Assembly (NCBI RefSeq): GCF_011326735.1
Contig: NZ_JAANCN010000001.1
Location: forward strand, 554,616 to 618,615
DNA: 64,000 bases
Reading direction: 5' to 3'
From: Phycicoccus endophyticus
GTDB taxonomy: Bacteria > Actinomycetota > Actinomycetes > Actinomycetales > Dermatophilaceae
Made by a program: the position numbers and the translations under genes. Positions 61,513 to 64,000 of this stretch are shown here, one piece after another (position 1 is the first letter of the stretch; each line of letters begins with the position of its first letter). A model generated the notes under the pieces. It searched no databases, was not told the origin of the DNA, and saw only the letters and a list, made by a program, of their open reading frames with translations.

Positions 61513-62872
61513 CCCGGGCGCGCGGGTGGCCACCCGTGGCCCCCTGCGCCTGCCCGAGGCCACCCTCGCGGTGGCGTGGCTCGCGTGGTTCGCCGCGGCC
61601 CAGTGGAGCGTCGTCCGCTTCCGCGTCCCGATCCTGCTCACCCTCACCGCGTGCACGGCGCTGCTCGCGTGGTGGCTCGTGCGGCGGCACCGCCTGGCCC
61701 CGGGCCGGTGGCTGGCCGCCGGCGTCGTCCTCGGGTCGGTGCTCCTCACCCTCACCGTGCCGTTGTTCACCTACCTCCGGGGCGGCTGGCTCTCCGCGGC
61801 GCTCACGGTGACGACGGGGGCGGGGGTGGCGTGCGCCGGGCTGCTCCTCGCACCCGGGCGACGGGCCCGGGGTGCCGCCCTTGGCGTCGCGGCGCTCGCC
61901 CACGTCGTGGTGGGGGCGCTCACGGTCCTCGGCGACCGCGCCCCCCGGATCGACGTCTGGGTCATCCTCCAGCAGGGTGCCGACGTCACGGGGCGCCTCG
62001 GCAACGTCTACACGGCGCAGTGGAGCGGGTCCCCGGGGGTCCAGGACCACTTCACCTACCTGCCGTGGATGGCGGTGCTCACGGCGCCGGGGAGGTGGCT
62101 CGCCGGTGATGTGCGGTGGGCGCTCCTCGCGTGGGGGCTGGTCCTGCTCGCCGGCCTGTGGGCCCTCGCCGGCGGCCGGAGCGGGACGGGCCGGGCCGCC
62201 GCCGGAGCCGCCGTGCTCGTCCTCGCCCCGGGCACACTCACCCAGGTCGACCAGGCGTGGACCGAGCCGGTCCTGGCCGCCCTCCTCGTGTGGTGGGCCG
62301 CCCTGGTCCGGCGTGGGCACGCCTGGTGGGCCGTCCTCCCCCTCGCGCTGGCCTGCGCGAGCAAGCAGCACCTCGCGCTGCTCGCGCCGGTGCTGCTCGT
62401 GTGGCGCCCCTTCGGGTGGCGTCGCACGCTCGCGACGGGGGCGCTGGCCACCGTGCTCGTGCTGCCGTGGGTGCTCGCCTCCCCGACGGCCTTCGTCGAG
62501 GACACGGTGACGACGCTGCTCGGCTTCCATCCCATCCGCTTCGCCAACACGTGGTACCTGTTCTTCCTCCACGAGTACGGCGTGAGCCTGCCGTTCGCCG
62601 TGACCGGCACCGCCATGGCCGGCGCGGTCGGCATCGCGGCGTGGGTGGTGTACCGGCGCCGCCCCCCGGTCGAGGAGCTGCTGCGCTGGCTCGCCCTGGT
62701 CCTCGCGGTGGCCAACCTGGTGAACAAGCAGGCGTTCTACAACCAGTTCTGGCTCGTGGCGGTCCTCGTGCTCGCCTCGCTCGTCGTCCCCCCGACGCGG
62801 ACCGCGCCCGAGCCGGCGGCGGGCGAGGTCACGGGGCCAGGTCGGCGAGGCGTCGGCGCCAGTCCCGGGTGA
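61505..62872 (+). CDS. polytopic membrane protein, possible GT87/DUF2029-like glycosyltransferase
   Basis: A 455-aa integral membrane protein with about ten hydrophobic segments. The loop after TM4-5 has DRAPRIDVWVILQQGADVTGRLGNVYTAQW and HFTYLPWMAVLTAPGRWLAG, resembling the periplasmic loop of GT-C mannosyltransferases, with Asp pairs that could be catalytic. LALACASKQHLALLAPVLLVWRP is also typical of GT87 proteins. The assignment is tentative. GTG at 61505 or in-frame ATG at 61493; both overlap the acyl-CoA ligase gene. The 3' end overlaps the convergent peptidase by 44 bp. Confidence 0.7.
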   Translation: MADPGARVATRGPLRLPEATLAVAWLAWFAAAQWSVVRFRVPILLTLTACTALLAWWLVRRHRLAPGRWLAAGVVLGSVLLTLTVPLFTYLRGGWLSAALTVTTGAGVACAGLLLAPGRRARGAALGVAALAHVVVGALTVLGDRAPRIDVWVILQQGADVTGRLGNVYTAQWSGSPGVQDHFTYLPWMAVLTAPGRWLAGDVRWALLAWGLVLLAGLWALAGGRSGTGRAAAGAAVLVLAPGTLTQVDQAWTEPVLAALLVWWAALVRRGHAWWAVLPLALACASKQHLALLAPVLLVWRPFGWRRTLATGALATVLVLPWVLASPTAFVEDTVTTLLGFHPIRFANTWYLFFLHEYGVSLPFAVTGTAMAGAVGIAAWVVYRRRPPVEELLRWLALVLAVANLVNKQAFYNQFWLVAVLVLASLVVPPTRTAPEPAAGEVTGPGRRGVGASPG

Positions 62873-64000
62873 GCCCGGCCCGGTCGGTGCCGAGGACGGC
62901 CGGCATCGCGGCGTCGCAGGCCCGCTCGGCGGCCGCCTCCCCGCCGGTCACCGAGCAGCGGCGCAGCAGCTCGTGCACCGCGTCCTCACCGGCGCGGGCG
63001 ACGGCGGCCTCGACCACCTGCCAGGCCGCGAGGTAGCCCACCTCGAGGTCACCGGCCGCCGGGTCGAGCTCGTCGGCCGACGGGACCCGGGCCGGCGCGG
63101 TGCCGTCGGCCACGGCCCGGGCGAGGGGCCGCAGGAGGGCCGAGTCGGGCACGTCGGCCTCGGCGTAGCCGACGTGGTCGGCGTACCCCTCGGCCAGCCA
63201 CCGCGGTGCGCTGCCGGGAAGCGTCGCGCGCACGGCCACGTGCGCGAGCTCGTGGGTGAGGACGACCCTGTCGCCGGCGGCCGTCAGGGTCCGCCGCGCG
63301 CGCGGGTCGAGGACGACCTCGTCGCCGGTCGCCCGCCCGTCGGGGCCCACCGGGCCCTCGGTCGTCGCCGCGACCTCCCCGACGGCACCGGTCGCCTGCC
63401 CGAGCAGGGCGGCCGCCTCGGCCGCCGTGTCCGGCGCGAGGACGAGTACCTGTGCCGGGGTGCGCGACCAGGACCGGCGCAGGGCCGGCAGTGCGTGCTC
63501 GACGGTCGCGGCCGTCTCGCGCAGGACGGCGCGCGGGGCCGTGCCGGCCACGACGGCGGCGACGCCGCGCTGGACCGCCAGCGCGGGCATCGCCACCCAC
63601 GGCGGTGCGGCGAGACCGCTGACCGCCCGTTCCGACGCCACCCGCCACCCGGCGGCGGTCCATCGCAGGGCGTACCCCACGGTGGCGCTGCGGGCGGCTC
63701 TGTCCAGGCCGGTGAGCCGGTAGCGGACGGTGGCCGAGACCGCACCGGTGCCCGCGGGCGGGTCGGCGACCTCGTGCGTCAGCCGCCGCACGCCGAGGGC
63801 ACGGGCCGCGGCGAAGGACCGCAGCTGTCGGCGGCCCGAGGCGCTGGCCGGGTCGGCGAGCGTGGCGGCGAAGGCCGCCCGGTCCCCGGCGAGGACGGCG
63901 CGCTCGCGGCGGGTCAGCAGGGTGTCGAGGGCCGCGGCCGGCGGGTCGACACCGGCGGAGGCCCCGGGCGCCGCAGCGCTCGACGTGGCGGCCGGCACCG
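62829..64000 (-). CDS. HExxH metallopeptidase-like protein (5' end beyond window)
   Basis: At least 390 aa are visible and the N-terminus is outside the window. The C-terminal half has VVLTHELAHVAVRATLP (zinc HExxH) and, about 20 residues on, WLAEGYADHVGY with the third ligand Glu, the gluzincin arrangement. The N-terminal part (LLTRRERAVLAGDRAAFAATL to VRYRLTGLDRAARSATVGYALRW) resembles a SnoaL/NTF2-like fold. The visible start is Ala/Pro-rich, as after a signal peptide or lipobox, so export is likely but not shown. No named family recognised. Confidence 0.78.
   Translation of the reverse strand, partial: VPAATSSAAAPGASAGVDPPAAALDTLLTRRERAVLAGDRAAFAATLADPASASGRRQLRSFAAARALGVRRLTHEVADPPAGTGAVSATVRYRLTGLDRAARSATVGYALRWTAAGWRVASERAVSGLAAPPWVAMPALAVQRGVAAVVAGTAPRAVLRETAATVEHALPALRRSWSRTPAQVLVLAPDTAAEAAALLGQATGAVGEVAATTEGPVGPDGRATGDEVVLDPRARRTLTAAGDRVVLTHELAHVAVRATLPGSAPRWLAEGYADHVGYAEADVPDSALLRPLARAVADGTAPARVPSADELDPAAGDLEVGYLAAWQVVEAAVARAGEDAVHELLRRCSVTGGEAAAERACDAAMPAVLGTDRAGLTRDWRRRLADLAP

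Overview
The window is chromosomal DNA of a high-GC Gram-positive actinobacterium. The evidence is very high GC, frequent GTG starts, many leaderless promoters (TAnnnT 6-8 nt before an RTG start), and actinobacterial marker genes (sepH, DUF4193, DUF3710, DUF3159, Rv2175c-type, MacS/MacR, PASTA kinase, class II DAHP synthase). Gene order in 8.9-17.3 kb follows the M. tuberculosis Rv2689c-Rv2701c block, and 45.6-61.5 kb follows Rv2172c-Rv2187 together with the Streptomyces SCO2110-SCO2131 block. The lineage looks like Micrococcales (an Intrasporangiaceae-like organism is my guess). No rRNA, tRNA, IS element, prophage or CRISPR array was seen.

Layout. 0-1.6 kb: 5' half of dxs (minus) and a small uncharacterised protein whose leaderless start lies inside a textbook LexA box. 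1.7-5.3 kb: sulfite reductase, APS reductase and siroheme synthase as an overlapping sulfur-assimilation operon. 5.3-8.9 kb: aconitase with an 18-bp perfect palindrome upstream, and a secreted crystallin-fold protein. 8.9-16.3 kb: RNA methyltransferase and APC permease facing two TrkA K+ proteins, then DUF3159, OB-fold, DUF3710, dUTPase and DUF4193. 16.4-25.5 kb: inositol monophosphatase, coproporphyrin ferrochelatase, SepH, thymidine kinase, a phosphodiesterase, DUF5998, a GNAT/acyl-CoA-ligase-like protein acetyltransferase and a nitroreductase. 25.6-36.3 kb: topoisomerase IV parC and parE flanking an alpha-glucoside-type ABC importer (binding protein, two permeases, LacI regulator with an ATC start) and an amino-acid permease.

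36.3-44.7 kb: a palindromic intergenic repeat, DUF7455, DUF456 and DUF3040, then an SOS mutagenesis cassette read leftwards: LexA box, DUF6504, HEPN (SAV_6107), dnaE2, a methyltransferase and dinB. A second, larger palindromic element sits directly upstream of this cassette. 45-62.9 kb: YbaK, metF, polyprenyl synthase, Rv2175c-like DNA-binding protein, LysM/transglycosylase, PASTA kinase, DAHP synthase, MacR/MacS two-component system, PlsC, a membrane protein, SDR, EEP nuclease, ROK glucokinase, a Cys-rich protein, SRPBCC, acyl-CoA ligase, a polytopic membrane protein and an HExxH metallopeptidase cut by the window end.

The most interesting signals are the two LexA boxes, one of them on an unknown gene; two unrelated palindromic elements, both in divergent intergenic regions; the ATC start of the LacI regulator; and the aconitase operator. 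The housekeeping blocks are otherwise ordinary.
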